From NCBI GenBank assembly GCA_947044405.1, contig CAMRHE010000012.1:11052001-11116000 (forward strand): DNA of 64,000 nucleotides, in the 5' to 3' direction. Source of the DNA: Leptodactylus fallax. Lineage: Eukaryota > Chordata > Amphibia > Anura > Leptodactylidae. Of the stretch, positions 36,821 through 49,308 are shown one piece after another. Each line of letters starts with the position of its first letter. Position 1 is the first letter of the stretch. The position numbers and the translations under genes were made by a program. The notes beneath the pieces were generated by a model that was not told where the DNA came from, did no database searches, and saw only the letters and a program-made list of their open reading frames with translations.

Positions 36821-37152
36821 GGGGCATTAGATTCAACCATCAGTTGGCTTTTTACAGTATGGCAACTTAAAATGTACTTTATGCCCAACCCAAAAAAGTG
36901 ACTGGTGCAGATTTAGACTGGCGCCCGTGTGCCTGGGTGGAAATCCATGGCAGTTATAGCTCACTCCAAAAAACTGCGTGAGTTATAATAAATATGTCAG
37001 GCCGAGACTCCCCGTACCGCTCGGCCCACATATGTACAACGTGGCGAGTGAGGTGCATAATGGGGCTTGTGGTGTGTCTTGCACCAAATGTGCATCACAA
37101 CACCATCCCTTTATGCCAGAAAACTGGTGTAGAGGGATTGATGCATTTCCTC
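36821..37152. mobile_element. MITE with GGGGCA termini, copy 1
   Basis: The left end is GGGGCATTAGATTCAACC. The right part is the inverse of the copy at 49309-49619: they share CACAAGCCCC, GTTGTACA..ATGTGG, GACATAT..TATTATAACTCAC and CCAGTTTTCTGG in opposite orientation. It is non-coding. Confidence 0.6.
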
Positions 37153-37796
37153 TATCATGTGTGAACTTCCCTGCTTACAATTCTTTTTACAGAAAGCTGT
37201 TTGACAGCTTCTTGACAGGTTCTTCCTACTTCTTCCAACCTCTATCAGGTTTCCCTAGTAATAAGTCACAGACAGTGAAGTATCCCTTTCCCGTGTATCT
37301 CAAAGTGACATGATTGGTTAAATCTATGGCTATAGATCATAATCTAGTATCAGTCACTAAATTCTTTTTTGATCATCAAGGATGTGTCAGACAAACCAGA
37401 TCCGTCACTGTTGCTTACCCATTTCTAGGGTTTGTTTTCAAACTGAATGATGGGATGCATAGTATATTGCTGTCAGAGCAAGAAACTGACTCCTACTTTA
37501 CACAAAAATACAGTAAGACACAAATAAAGTAAAGTTGTGGCTTGAACTGGGGTCAGCTTTCTCATCTGTACCCTCTGACTGGATTTAGGAGAGGTTAATC
37601 TGGATGGCTATGTATTTTTTTTAATTTCAGTTCATGTAACTTGAAACTCCTAGGTCACAATACAGAATTTGTAATGGGGCCCATACCTACATATGTACCA
37701 TTTAGAATAGTGGTATGTTTTATGTGGCACAGGGACCTTTAGGTTGCCCCTGGATCCAGGGCCTGGTGGCGACTGTTACTGCTGCACCCCCTATAG
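37153..37796. other. Unassigned sequence
   Basis: No gene was recognised. Two open frames here (36978-37313 and 37314-37532) overlap or follow the MITE and have no domain. Confidence 0.4.
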
Positions 37797-37885
37797 CAGT
37801 GATGGCGTACCTTTTAGAGACCGAGTGCCCAAACTGCAACCCAAAGCCCACTAAAATATCGCAAAGTGCCAACACGGAAATTTAA
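37797..37885 (+). mobile_element. hAT-like element left end
   Basis: It starts CAGTGATGGCGTACCTTTTA, the CAGTGATGGCGAACC-type terminus of a common vertebrate hAT-like element, and continues GAGTGCCCAAACTGCAACCC and AGTGCCAACACGG. No matching right end is present, so it is truncated. Confidence 0.6.
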
Positions 37886-37897
37886 CCTTAAATTAAC

Positions 37898-38080
37898 CTG
37901 CCTCCCCTGCATCCCCCATTACCCCCTCTTGCTCACACTCAGCCTGCAACCCCATTCCCCCCTCTTACTCTCATGCAGCCCGCACCCCCATTCCCCCTCT
38001 TGATCACACGCAGCCTGCACCCCCATTCCCCCCTCTTGCTCACACGCAGCCTTCACCCTCTTTCCCCCCTTGTGAAGGAT
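37898..38080. repeat. C-rich minisatellite, about four units
   Basis: Units of about 38-43 bp share CACCCCCATTCCCCCCTCTT and GCTCACACGCAGCCTG. The strand is strongly C-rich and T-rich with almost no G outside the GCAGCC core. Confidence 0.8.
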
Positions 38081-38211
38081 CTCGTCCTACCGAAACCTGC
38101 TTTTGGCACACCTGAGATCACTTCAATTACCTCACATCCACCTCCAGTGAGTGTTTTGATCCGATAGGATAATACGAAAGACGAGCTTTCTAAATTTTAT
38201 ATATTTATTAA

Positions 38212-39093
38212 CCCCTAAACGGGTCGGCACTAGACACATTGCAGTAGTATTGCAGTGAATAGTATGAGCGATCAGACCCCCTAGGTTTCAAGGTCCCTAG
38301 GGCGTCTGATCATAAAAGTAAAAGAAGAAAAAAAAAGTTTTTAAAAGTATAAAAAAAAATTAAAAAAGCAAAACAAAAAAAAACACAAAAGTTCAAATCA
38401 CCCCCCTTTCCCTAGATCAGAAATAAAAGGAAATAAACAAAAGTAAACATAAACACATTAGGTATCCCCGTGCTCCAAAATGCCCAAACTATTAAAATAT
38501 TTAAATATTTATCCCATACTGTGAACGGCGTAGCGGCGAAAAAAAATCAAAATAGCCAAATAGTGTTTTTTTCAACACTTTGCCTTTTATAAAAAATTTA
38601 ATAAAAATGATCAAACCATCAGATCTTTCCCCAAATGATATCAGTAAAAACGGCATCTTGTCCCGCATAAAAAGATGCCTTACCCAGCTCCATACATGTA
38701 AATATGAAAAAGTTACAGGTGTCACAATATGGCAACACAAAAATATTTTTCTATTTTGCAGTTTTTCATTTCTTAAAAAGGTATCAAAACATTACAAATA
38801 CTATATAAATTTGATATCGCCGTGTTCGTACTGACCCGCAGAATACAGGTACCATGTCATTTTTACCACACAGTGAAAGCCGTAAAAATTGCACCTCATT
38901 CTGAATTTTTTTCAAGCTTCCCAGTACATTGCACAGCATATTGAATGGTGCAATTACAAAGTACAATTTGTTTCCCAAACAATAAGCCATCATGTGAGTC
39001 TGTGAACTGAAAAATGCAAAAGTTATAGCTCTTCGAATGTGGGGAGGGAAAAACGAAAATGCAAAAACGAAAAATGGCCCGGTCTTTAAGGGG
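38212..39093. mobile_element. TTAA-flanked MITE, copy 3 (different subfamily)
   Basis: TTAA duplications lie at 38208-38211 and 39094-39097. Termini are CCCCTAAACGGGTCGGCAC and the complement of CCCCTTAAAGACCGGGCCA. The interior is A/T-rich and non-coding. The TTAA target suggests piggyBac-type mobilisation. Confidence 0.7.
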
Positions 39094-39097
39094 TTAA

Positions 39098-40174
39098 AGA
39101 TCATCAGAATGCAAATAAGAAATTAAAATATTGCTCACTTCTGTTAATTATTTTTTTCTAAGATTACATTGGTTTTGACATTAATAAAAAGTCAGATTCA
39201 GAATTGTTGCAAAGTATAAGAAGATGCAAATTTAATGCAAATGAATACAAATCCCCTTATACACAAAGTGTTGATTTTTCTGTAGGTCTTTGAATACGAT
39301 TTTTCCCCTCATTATAAATAATGTAACCAGAAAAAACAGCAATATTTTCAGCTGGATACATTTTCCTGTGTTATATTTATAGATAATAAAATACATTTTA
39401 CAAAAAATGAAATAAATAAGGCTGAGGCTGCACTACTGCAATGCACCTAATACTAGTGAATGTGATTATGTTGTCACAATCGTCAGAAGTCAGACCCTGC
39501 TGGATTTCTGCATGGCGCTACATTCATTATAATTAGTTATGACTGACAGAGCGACATTTCTCTTAATGTTTCTGTGTAGCTAACTGTGATACAACCATTC
39601 ATGTAATTACCATGGAGACAGGGTAGGCAACTATTATGGGGCCCATGGGATGAGGGGGCCTGCAGGCTTACAGTATACTGCCTGTCAGCTGGACTAGTGG
39701 ACTCTGTAGGCAAAAGTAAGAACACAATCGTAATTGTCCCTGAGGTTTTTTTCTTTTTTATTCTTCAAACGCATTTACTTAAGATTATCAAGAGAAAATG
39801 TTTTTTTCCATAACCACTGCCCCTTTTTATCCTGATATTTTTTTGAAGGGGGCAAATTTGCTATTGACATTTGCTATGGTGTCCCAGGATTTCTATGTAC
39901 GTTTGAAGGATTTATGTTTGTTTTGGGAGATCTCCAGCAAGAACCTGAATGTGATGCTCTAAAATATAGAATGTTAGAAACTAAGAGTACAACCTGAGTG
40001 TATACAAACTGCGTTTTTAATGCCATTTTCCAGTACAGAATCCAAGTGATAAGATAATATTCATATATGTTTTAAGGCGTTATTTAGTATATTAGTTAAT
40101 ACAATTAGTGTAATATTTGTAAGGGGTAACTATTTATGGATTGTTGGGCTAATCTGTGTCTCTTTCTTCTTCAG
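39098..40174. other. TRPC3 upstream intron, 3' part
   Basis: No repeat end or further exon was recognised. The last 25 bases are pyrimidine-rich (TCTTTCTTCTTCAG) and form the splice acceptor of the TRPC3 exon. Confidence 0.5.
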
Positions 40175-40946
40175 AGCAGGTGAAGGGAGCCCATCTATGA
40201 GAAGAGTAACCATGATAAGAGAAAAGGGAAGGAGACAGGCTGTCCGTGGCCCTGCATTTATGTTTAACAACCGAGGACCAAGCCTGACTGCAGAGGAGGA
40301 GCGTTTCTTGGATGCTGCAGAGTATGGGAACATTCCTGTGGTGAGAAAGATGCTGGAGGAGTCAAAAACATTAAATGTCAACTGTGTGGATTATATGGGA
40401 CAAAATGCCCTACAGTTGGCAGTAGGGAATGAACATTTAGAAGTGACTGAACTTTTGCTTAAGAAGGAGAACCTGGCGCGAATTGGAGATGCTTTGCTTC
40501 TTGCTATTAGCAAAGGATATGTTAGGATAGTTGAAGCCATCTTAAATCATTCTGCTTTTGCGGCAAGCAAAAGACTAACCCTAAGTCCATGTGAGCAGGA
40601 ACTACAAGATGATGATTTTTATTCCTATGATGAAGATGGTACTAGGTTCTCCCCAGATATCACACCTATCATCCTTGCTGCACACTGCCAAAAATATGAG
40701 GTTGTGCACATGCTATTGATAAAAGGTGCAAAGATAGAACGACCACATGATTATTTCTGCAAATGCAATGACTGCATGGAAAAGCAAAAGCATGACTCAT
40801 TCAGCCACTCAAGATCTAGGATAAATGCCTATAAGGGATTGGCCAGCCCTGCTTATCTCTCTCTTTCCAGTGAGGATCCTGTTCACACAGCATTGGAGCT
40901 AAGCAATGAATTAGCCAAACTTGCAAATATCGAAAAAGAATTTAAG
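40175..40946 (+). CDS. TRPC3: TRPC3 ankyrin-repeat exon (partial gene)
   Basis: TRPC3 is a plasma-membrane, diacylglycerol-activated, non-selective cation channel. This exon encodes most of its cytosolic N-terminus. The acceptor is TTCTTCAG before 40175 and the donor is AAG|GTAAAA at 40946/40947, ending in phase 0 after NIEKEFK. From the ATG at 40197 there are 250 codons: [16 protein letters not shown], then ankyrin repeats ([77 protein letters not shown]), the zinc-site pattern [10 protein letters not shown], and [19 protein letters not shown]. The choice of TRPC3 over TRPC6/7 rests on near-identity around [17 protein letters not shown]. The frame stays open upstream of the ATG (EGSPS-RR), as in the long isoform, so an upstream coding exon may splice in. 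No other exon was found. Confidence 0.95.
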
Positions 40947-40959
40947 GTAAAACTTGGAC

Positions 40960-41165
40960 AACTATTTATTTCTTTATTTATTTTGCTTGCTTATTTAGCA
41001 CCATTATTCCAGAGTACTTCACAGAAATTATCAGTCAATGTCCCATGTTGGCCTCACAATCTAAATTTTCTATCAGAATATCTTTAGAGTGTGCGAGGAA
41101 ACCAGAGTGCCCAAAAGAAACATACTAAATCCTTGCAGATGTTGGCCAGATTCAAACAGTGCAAC
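40960..41165 (-). mobile_element. SINE-like repeat, tRNA-type promoter on the - strand
   Basis: It contains blocks of a common anuran repeat: TTTAGCACCATTATTCCAGA, CCTCACAATCTAAATTTTC, GTGCGAGGAAACCAGAGTGC and CTTGCAGATGTTGGCC. It ends in AGATTCAAAC, whose complement GTTTGAATCT resembles a tRNA B box. It begins about 14 bp after the TRPC3 donor site. Confidence 0.55.
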
Positions 41166-42097
41166 TATTGAGTTTCTTTGATTTTTTTTTTTTTAACTAC
41201 TATATCTGTGAGACAACCTCTATGGGCACTGTAATCTTCAATTAGTGGTTGCTGCATATGGAAATGTATCTGTTACACCAAGAAATGCAAATAATATTAG
41301 TACAATGTACACAAACTTATACCTCTATGTAGATTAATCTTTATTTTTTCCCATAAATATTGTAACAGAATCAGAGTTAAACATGTTTAGTGGGATTTAC
41401 TTAAGGTGTAGCTGAAGAGTAATTGTATGGAGTTTTGTTTTCATTAAAGTATTAATAGGACCATTCATTAAAATGTCCTGAATGTAAAACTAATCTGTGC
41501 TCAAGCATATGGCACCATTTATCAAAACATAAATTATAGCAGCTTGCCTAACATATTGTGTGTGGCAATATATTTTGTTTCATTTCTCTTGTGTTGACAC
41601 AAACTGTGGCCTGTAATATATTGTATACTTTATTATATAATACAGTGTATGATCTATATTATATTTTATTATAGAAGAGGAGTACTGTAATAATATTAAA
41701 TATGGCTCTCACAAAGTCAGGAATTGTCATGATGAATCCTAACAAAAAATAGATTAATTCCCAAATATAATATGGATGTGACTAATAATATGAAAACCCA
41801 AGTGGCATAACACATGAACAGTGAAGTACAATTAACCAAATACAAGACACAGTTTGTCTGAGTAATTAATATTTCTTCAGCTATAACTTTTAATTTTATC
41901 TTACAAGTGCTGGTTGGTTCCTTATGAAACAGATATGTCAGATGTATGTCCAGAAACTCCCTCACTTTACAGCGCCTGTGTTTTAAAATAACTTCACTTT
42001 ACAATGCCCTCTTCATGACCATTCTGTAAACTGAGGGTGTGCTGACTTTAGCTAGGTGCCAATATTTTGGTCCACTGAAAAACTAAGTAGAACACTC
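41166..42097. other. TRPC3 downstream intron
   Basis: AT-rich intron sequence. No exon or repeat terminus was recognised. Confidence 0.45.
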
Positions 42098-42434
42098 TTA
42101 GGCCCCCATTCAGACGCCCAAAAATTAAGAGGAATTTGAGGGTGACATCCGTTTTGGATTCCTCTTCTTTTTCCAGTCCCCAGCTCCCTGTGGTGGAACG
42201 CCAATGCAGAGTATCGGCATTTCAATGCTGCTTTCGAGTGCTGATTATTCCCAGATGGGCGTAATCAGCAAGGAATTTTGTGCCGTGAATTCCGAGGCTG
42301 AATTGAGCAGGACACTTTATAGATTCTTGTTTTGAAACAATGGGAGGTAGACTCAGAGGTGAAATCTGCCACTGATTTTGGGAAGGAATCTGCCACAAAA
42401 TCAATAGCATATTCTGCTTTGTGAACGGGGCCTT
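42098..42434. mobile_element. MITE with TTAGGCCCC termini
   Basis: The left end TTAGGCCCCCATTCAGAC and the complement of the right end AAGGCCCCGTTCACAAAG are inverted copies. It is non-coding. Right after it GGCTTTGTTCACATCTGC begins what may be half of a related element. Confidence 0.55.
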
Positions 42435-44082
42435 AGGCTAAGTTCAGCTGACAGCTATGTAATGTGTAAGGCTTTGTTCACATCTGCTTCAGTGTCCTCA
42501 AGAGACTCCATTGCGGATTCCGGAATCTAGCCTTAGGTCAACCCAAAGGGGTCCATCTTTACGCAGAGGTGCAGTCAGTGACTACTATGGATAATAGAAG
42601 TGGGCATGAAAAAATTAATGTCAAACACATATTTTTACAATTCACCTTATCACATATTCTATAGCATTTCTGCTTTGCATGTATCTAATGTCCCTAGTTT
42701 GATTATTTAATTGGATTAAAGTATTGCTTTTAAGAAACGTTCTAGATTCCAGACTTGCGAAGTAACGACTGATTTTAATGGATGACTATACTTCCCTTTC
42801 TACATGTCAAAATTGTATTTTGTAGCTTAAAAACTATTTGCAACCATTAAAAATGAACAGGTGATTTTTGCTGTCCTACCTGAAATAAGTATATGATCTA
42901 TAGTGATAGTGATATATTGGTTTATGTGTTTTTGTACTCTCTCTCTCTATCAGTACATCTATAGAGAAGACTGTCTATCACTGTGTGTGGGTGGAGTACT
43001 CAGGACTCCCACTGTCTCTTCTAGGAGTCCTTTTAGGATTTACTCTGCTTTTTACTCCCATATCCTAAAACAAGTTATATAAACTATTACATCTCAGCTT
43101 CTCTTCCTCTGTTACATCCTGCTCCCAGAAAGGCCAATGTTTATCACCTGACAGTTTTAAGTTCTTTTTAATGAAAAACAAATAGAAAGTTAACAATAAT
43201 GTTTTCAATTTGTCTACAGTAATACGACAGTACTAAAATATAAGTGAAAAAATTATATAAAAAATTCCACTGTTTTCTGTTAAATACAATAACTCCAGAC
43301 AGAAGCCTAAATACAATCACTCCAGTCTGAGTGCAAAGTGTTCTTATAAGCTTTGTGTGTATGCTCACCAGAGTCTACATCCACTCAGATGAAGCTGCTT
43401 ACTTTACTACTACTGCGGCTTCCTTTCATCTTCTGGGTCCATCCTTTCAATGCAGTGCCAGTTTATAAAATGTTTGCAGAGGTAAAACTTTTCCTTCTAA
43501 TTTGTAAGACTGTTTGCTTTAGTGTCACTTGGGTATGCTAAAAACTGCAGCACACCCCAAATATCAACTTATAATACATGATGAGAAAACTTCCCAGCTT
43601 CAAAGGATTTTACAGTACTTATTATTCTAATATTATGATTTGTCGTATTCTTTTCCCTGACCCATATTCCATGTGGTATAAACTATTTGATGAAAGCACA
43701 AAGTGAACTCGAAGAAGATTCCTGTGCCTTAGTATAAACCAAATGTAGATGGAATTTGTTTCTGCCCGCATCACTTGTTCTTCTTGTACTCTTTCATTTC
43801 AAGAGGTTGGTTTTGTGCTGTCATTAATGTTTTTTCATTCCACGGTTTCTGAATACGTTGCACCGTGTTTTTTTCTTGTCATTCTTAAAGCTAACTGTAT
43901 TCAAAATGTGTACAGTACACAGGTGAAAGCTTCTGCCCATTGACAGTTTTTGCAAAAATGGGTATGCGGCACTTAAGAAAGACCCCTGTGTGGGTCGATA
44001 CATGTTTTATTGCTATTTCCATTAAAGGATATTTCCAAACAATTTCAACGTCCTAGTAGGCTGGATTCTTTTTTTGTATACA
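42435..44082. other. TRPC3 intron sequence
   Basis: No exon was recognised. A short stem (GACCCCTGTGTGGGTC) at about 43981-43996 in an AAGAAA..CGATAC context may be a relic of a retroelement tail. The rest is AT-rich. Confidence 0.4.
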
Positions 44083-44084
44083 TA

Positions 44085-45689
44085 CAGTGGGGAAAAAGAG
44101 TATTTAGTCAGCCACCAATTGTGCAGGTTCTCCCACTTAAAAAGATGAGAGAGGACTGACTGTAATTGACATCATAGGTAGACCTCAACTATGAGAGACA
44201 AAAAGAGAAAACATATCTAGAAAATCAGATTGTCTGATTTTTTAAGAATTTTTTTTGCAAATTATGGTGGAAAATAAGTATTTGGTCACCTACAAACAAG
44301 CAAGATTTCTGGCTCTCACAGACCTGTAAGTTTTTCTTTAAGAGGCTCCTCTGTCCCCCACTCATTACCTGTAGTAATGGCACCTGTTTGACATTGTTAT
44401 CAGTATAAAAGACACCTGTCCACAACCTCAAACAGTCACACTCCAAACTCCACAATGGTGAAGACCAACGAGCTGTGGAAGGACACCAGAAACAAAATTG
44501 TAGACCTGCACCAGGCTGGGAAGACTGAATCTGCAATAGGCAAGCAGCTTGGTGTGAAGAAATCAACTGTGGGAGCAACAATTAGAAACTGGAAGACATA
44601 CAAGATCACTGATAATCTCCCTCAATCAGGGGCTCCACGTAAGATCTCACCCCGTGGGGTCAAAATGATCACAAGAACAGTGAGCAAAAATCCCAGAACC
44701 GCATTCACCTAGTGAATGACCTGCAGAAAGCTGGGACTAACGTAACAAAAGCTACCGTCAGTAACACACTACGCTGCCAAGGACTCAGATGCTGCAGTGC
44801 GAGATGTGTCCCTCTGCTTAAGCCAGTACATATCCGGGCCCATCTGAAGTTTGCTAGAGATCATTTTGATGTTCCAGAAGAGTATTGGGAGAATGTCATA
44901 TGGTCAGATGAAACCAAAGTAGAACTGTTTGGTAGAAACACAGCTCGTCGTGTTTGGAGGAGAGTGAATGCTGAGTTGCATCCAAAGAACACCATACCTA
45001 CTGTGAAGCATGGGGGTGGCAACATCATGCTTTGGAGCGGTTTCTCTGCAAAGGGACCAGGATGACTGATCCTTGTATATGAAAGAATGAAAAGGGCCAT
45101 GTATCGTGAGATTTTGAGTGCAAACCTCCTTCCATCAGCAAGGGCATTGAAGATGAAACGTGGCTGGGTCTTTCAGCATGACAATGTTCCCAAGCACACC
45201 GCCAGGGCAACGAAGGAGTGGCTTCGTAAGAAGCATTTCAAGGTCCTGGAGTGGCTTAGCCAGTCTCCAGATCTCAACCCCATAGAAAACCTTTGGAGGG
45301 AGTTGAAAGTCCATGTTGCCCAGCGACAGCCCCAAAACATCACTGTTCTAGAGGAGATCTGCATGGAGGAATGAGCCAACATACCAGCAACAGTGTATGC
45401 CAACCTTGTTAAGATTTACAGAAAATGTTTGACCTCTGTCATTGCCAACAAAGGATATATAACAAAATATTATGATGAACTTTTGTTATTGACCAAATAC
45501 TTATTTTCCACTATAATTTGCAAATAAATTCTTTAAAAATCAGACAATGTGATTTTCTAGATATGTTTTCTCATTTTGTCTCTCATAGTTGAGGTCTACC
45601 TATGATGTCAGTTACAGGCCTCTCTCATCGTTTTAAGTGGGAGAACTTGCACAATTGGTGGCTGACTAAATACTTTTTTTTCCCCACTG
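44085..45689 (+). mobile_element. Tc1-like transposon, full length, inactive (Tc1-E)
   Basis: The ends are CAGTGGGGAAAAAGAGTATT and the complement of CAGTGGGGAAAAAAAAGTATT-like sequence, with long inverted repeats of about 150-200 bp (both contain CACCAATTGTGCA and GGTCTACCT/AGGTAGACC). TA flanks are at 44083-44084 and 45690-45691. Length (1,605 bp) is that of a complete element, but the gene is broken. Confidence 0.92.
44455..45480 (+). pseudogene. Tc1-E transposase with frameshift and two stops
   Basis: It begins [20 protein letters not shown] at an ATG at 44455. The first helix-turn-helix ([16 protein letters not shown]), the GAPRK hinge and part of the second domain follow. A frameshift near 44705 moves reading to 44712-45065 with [13 protein letters not shown] (first Asp). 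A TGA at 45063-45065 and another at 45372-45374 (MEE stop, usually Trp) interrupt it. [11 protein letters not shown] (second Asp; the usual DND has become DNV) and [14 protein letters not shown] (Glu) are present, and the C-terminus reads NKGYITKY. Only a few lesions separate it from an intact gene. Confidence 0.88.
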
Positions 45690-45691
45690 TA

Positions 45692-46752
45692 CATGAAAAG
45701 AATGATGACCTTTTCTACTGCCAATCATTTATGTTTCTTTGTTCTTGATTTGTAGAACAAACAGATCTTGAGATGTATGAGAAATAGATGTTAGCATTTA
45801 AATTTTTTGCAAATATTAAAATGAATAGTTAAAATGTATACCTGAAATTTTAATCTACAAAGAAATATTACATTAGAAAGGAATATAGGATCTTGGGTCA
45901 GCTAACCTTACTAATTGGTAGTTTGAGTAAAATTATGGAAATTCTTATATGGTATAAAATAAAAATGTTATGTCTTCTTGTTGAATTAAAGGGGTATTTA
46001 ACTTATTTTTTTATGGTGGCTTTTGAGGGACACATACGTGACTGCTGTGAGGTAATTTTTGTGAAAAGGTCTCTGCTGGAGATGTCATTGCTGTGAATAG
46101 AAGACTTGGCTTGCCACTGCTGGGCACTGAGTCCTGAGGAGAGTAATGGATTTTTATGTTATTGGTCCTGTCGGCAGCAACTTTACATAATACTCTGATC
46201 CCCCCTTTAAAGTTATAGGTTATTTTTTAGTAACTTCCTTGTATTATCACTTTGTATACCCACCATTTACATACAGATTAAACAAACAATATACTGTGTA
46301 GAACATTATTGTAGGCATTTTATCCATTTCTTAGCTCTTGATTCCTCAATCTCTCGAGGCTTGCAAGCAGCCAATTCAACAATATGCAATTATTAATGAA
46401 ATGCCAGTTACTGACAATGTAGTATTGGACTTCAACAAGAATATTCCCAAGGCAACAATGGTGTCTGACTACTACTATTGTTATTAATTGTCTTCCATAT
46501 CTTTGATGAGACCATATACTGAAGATGGCCAAATCCTATCACTCTGTTATGTTTTATGTCTCATGACTTCTCTAAGCAAGTTAATGTTATTTTCAGTATA
46601 ATGAACTTGGATCTTATGTTAATGATATTGGCTTAGGTTTGGATAAATGGAGGAGGATTCCATAACTTACTCATCAAAATCATCATCCATATGGGTTTCC
46701 AGCTAGAAGGGAAGGGTAAGGTTACTAAAGACGTGACATTTTGTTGCTTTAG
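45692..46752. other. TRPC3 intron sequence
   Basis: No exon or repeat terminus was recognised. Confidence 0.4.
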
Positions 46753-47070
46753 TTAATGGAAACCTGTCACATTGAAAATGCAGTGCAATCTGCAGGAGGA
46801 TCTGAACAGACTGATATATAGTTTTGTTAGAAAAGCATCAGTATGACTTGTCATTTATTCTTTTCTGTCTCTGCACATTATGGTCTTAGCAACACAGATG
46901 GCTGTCAATCACCAATAGGACCAGCTACTAGACTTGTAAGGTCCAAATGAATAATTAACAAGTTATACTGAACTATACAGAACTATATATCAGTCTGCTC
47001 AGTTCCTCTTGCTCTGTAACATGCTGCCTGCAGATTGGATTGCATTTTCCATGTGACAGGTTCCCTTTAA
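46753..47070. mobile_element. T2-like MITE, copy 4
   Basis: TTAA bounds both ends. The termini TTAATGGAAACCTGTCACAT and the complement of TTAAAGGGAACCTGTCACAT match. It belongs to the same subfamily as 15763-16166, with shared GCATGTTA and CTGCAGG blocks in both arms. Confidence 0.75.
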
Positions 47071-49308
47071 CTATAGAATTCAAGCATAAAAGTCCACAAC
47101 AAAAGCCTGAGATAAATACTACAGTTATTACATCCACTAGCTTTAGCATTCAGAAGAGTGAATGAAAGTATTTGTCATAATTGTATGTAATGATTTCAAT
47201 TGTACCTTTACTACATAGAGAAATCAATGTCTTTTCTCTTTGAAACTCTCACATTATATTTAGTTAGAAGGTAGCAAGAGCACTGTACACTGACCAGCTT
47301 TAATATAAAATAAAAAAGGTGACAATTACACATTCAGCAGATAATACTGAATGCTACCATTTAGCTATGTTAAACAGACAGGTCTAACTATAACCTAGAA
47401 TTACATTGGTTTAGTGGGCTTTTAACATGACAATCCTCAGAATTGTTTTCACATTATTTTAATATACATGATTTATGTTGGGTCTTACTCTTGTAGCAAA
47501 ACATTGAAATGTAAATATAAATTGTGGTTTTCAACTATAAGACTGCATAATAAAGCACTGTCAAATATAGATTATGGAAAAGAAGTAAAAAGCATGCCTC
47601 TTTACTCAAATGGCTAGATGCAGGCATGTTCTAGCACAATTTTTAGCTATAATAATACAGTACCTGAAACCAGCAGAAGAGAACTTGATCCTGTAGTCCA
47701 GTGAGAGATCAAATCAGATACAACATTGGTGATAAAGCCTTATCCTTAAGTGTCTAATTTTCTCATAACTTGCCAAAGTTGACTTCTCTTTGTTATTCTT
47801 GCTGATCATATAAAGTATATAGGGTGATTCAACTATTCAGAATTCCATTATAATTGTTATACTAGATAATATCCAGACATTTGGTCATTATGGTGGTGTA
47901 TCTGGTATACACTTATGACTGTATAAAATATGCCTACTGTGAACACCTGAAGATATTTATATAGTTATAGTTATAAAGTAGATGAAGTTGGATGAAGACA
48001 CAGGTCTATCCTATAACCCTACCCCAGGAGAAGGTAAGAAAAAATCCCATGAGCCTGACGCCAGTTGCCCCATGTCAAGAAAAAAATTCCTTCCCAAATC
48101 CCAATTCGGTAATCAGTATAAAACCTTAGATTTTTGCTCCCATTGCTATTATTAATATATTTAACTGTCCTGGTTGACTATGGATTAGCGCCACAACACA
48201 CACAGTTGCTGTGTGCAATTCCTTGACCTTTTTGTATGTTTTTATGATTTAAATCCATTGTTGTAGAAGGCATTGCCATCCCCAAATAGAATCTTATACG
48301 GAAAAGTCAGCTAACCATTGAGCAATTTGTTCATTACAGCCTTCCATCTGTCTGTGATTTGTATTTTAATACAATATCAAACCAGATTGTATTTCACATA
48401 AAATGAAATATGTCAAAACCTCCTTCCCCACTGTGTGTTGTTTGTGCAGTTTTAATTGTACATTTCAATGGGATATGCACAGAATAAATGATGAGCGACA
48501 AGTACTGCAGAATTGATGTGTTGCTGGTAAAGATTGTGTACACTTGTGCCAGAGGAGCTAGTTTCATGCCAGTACAGTCACGCAGAACATAATTAGAGCT
48601 ACTTGAAATTACATCTCCGCTTTCATAAAAAAGCGAATTCCAGAACTAAGAGATAAACATATTTAGTAATGTAAATAGAGCTCTTAGATTGTTTCAATTC
48701 AACCTGCATTCTTCAGCATTTCCTTTCAGAGCTGAAGGAGTAGAGCAAATGAAATTACAGTGATGTTACAATTACTGAAATTCAGAATTATGCCGAGTTT
48801 TGAATATGTAGTCAAAACATCTTCCCAGCCAAGAGCACCTCATTTTATAGAGGAGCGTTCCAAGAGCTGTAGGTTTAACTGTCCCCCTCCTGTTTAATCT
48901 CTAATAACCTGGATCGGTGCTTAGCAAATATATTTGGGAATAAGGACTGAAAAGTGATGTTATGTAATGATCATTTAATCATACTTCATAATTAGCAATT
49001 TCCTCTTCTAAGTTTTTTTTTATTGGAGGCAATTACCTGCTCTCATAGGCTTATACAATACTTTACAGTTGAATGTAAGTTGCCATAAACTTAGCATGCA
49101 TTGTGCTTTTCATGCTTGCCTTAGAAGAGGGGAGGAATTTCATTTGCTTGTAATGTTTCCTAATATAATAAATCAAAAAAAGGGATGTTTTTAATTTTCA
49201 CGTAAAGTTTTATTAATATTGTCTAGGAAAATTTGGAACCAAAAAATAAACATTCTTGGCTGCTTAGAGAATATCAGGACTATATGTTACTGGAAAGACA
49301 TTACTAGA
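47071..49308. other. Long repeat-poor intron segment
   Basis: This is the longest stretch downstream of the TRPC3 exon without clear transposon ends. About 47960-48130 resembles a dispersed frog repeat (GTTGCCCCATGTCAAGAAAA and ATTCCTTCCCAAATCCC). From about 48440 to 49020 the sequence has many TAATTA/CAATTA-type cores and no visible repeats. No exon was recognised. Confidence 0.4.

Noticed and set aside
40130..40381. Open frame opposite the TRPC3 exon
   Set aside because: It is the antisense shadow of a strongly conserved coding exon.
43971..44012. Hammerhead-like CTTAAGA..GACCC/GGGTC..GATAC
   Set aside because: Both conserved boxes are mutated and no Penelope coding sequence lies beside it, so the resemblance is too weak to call.
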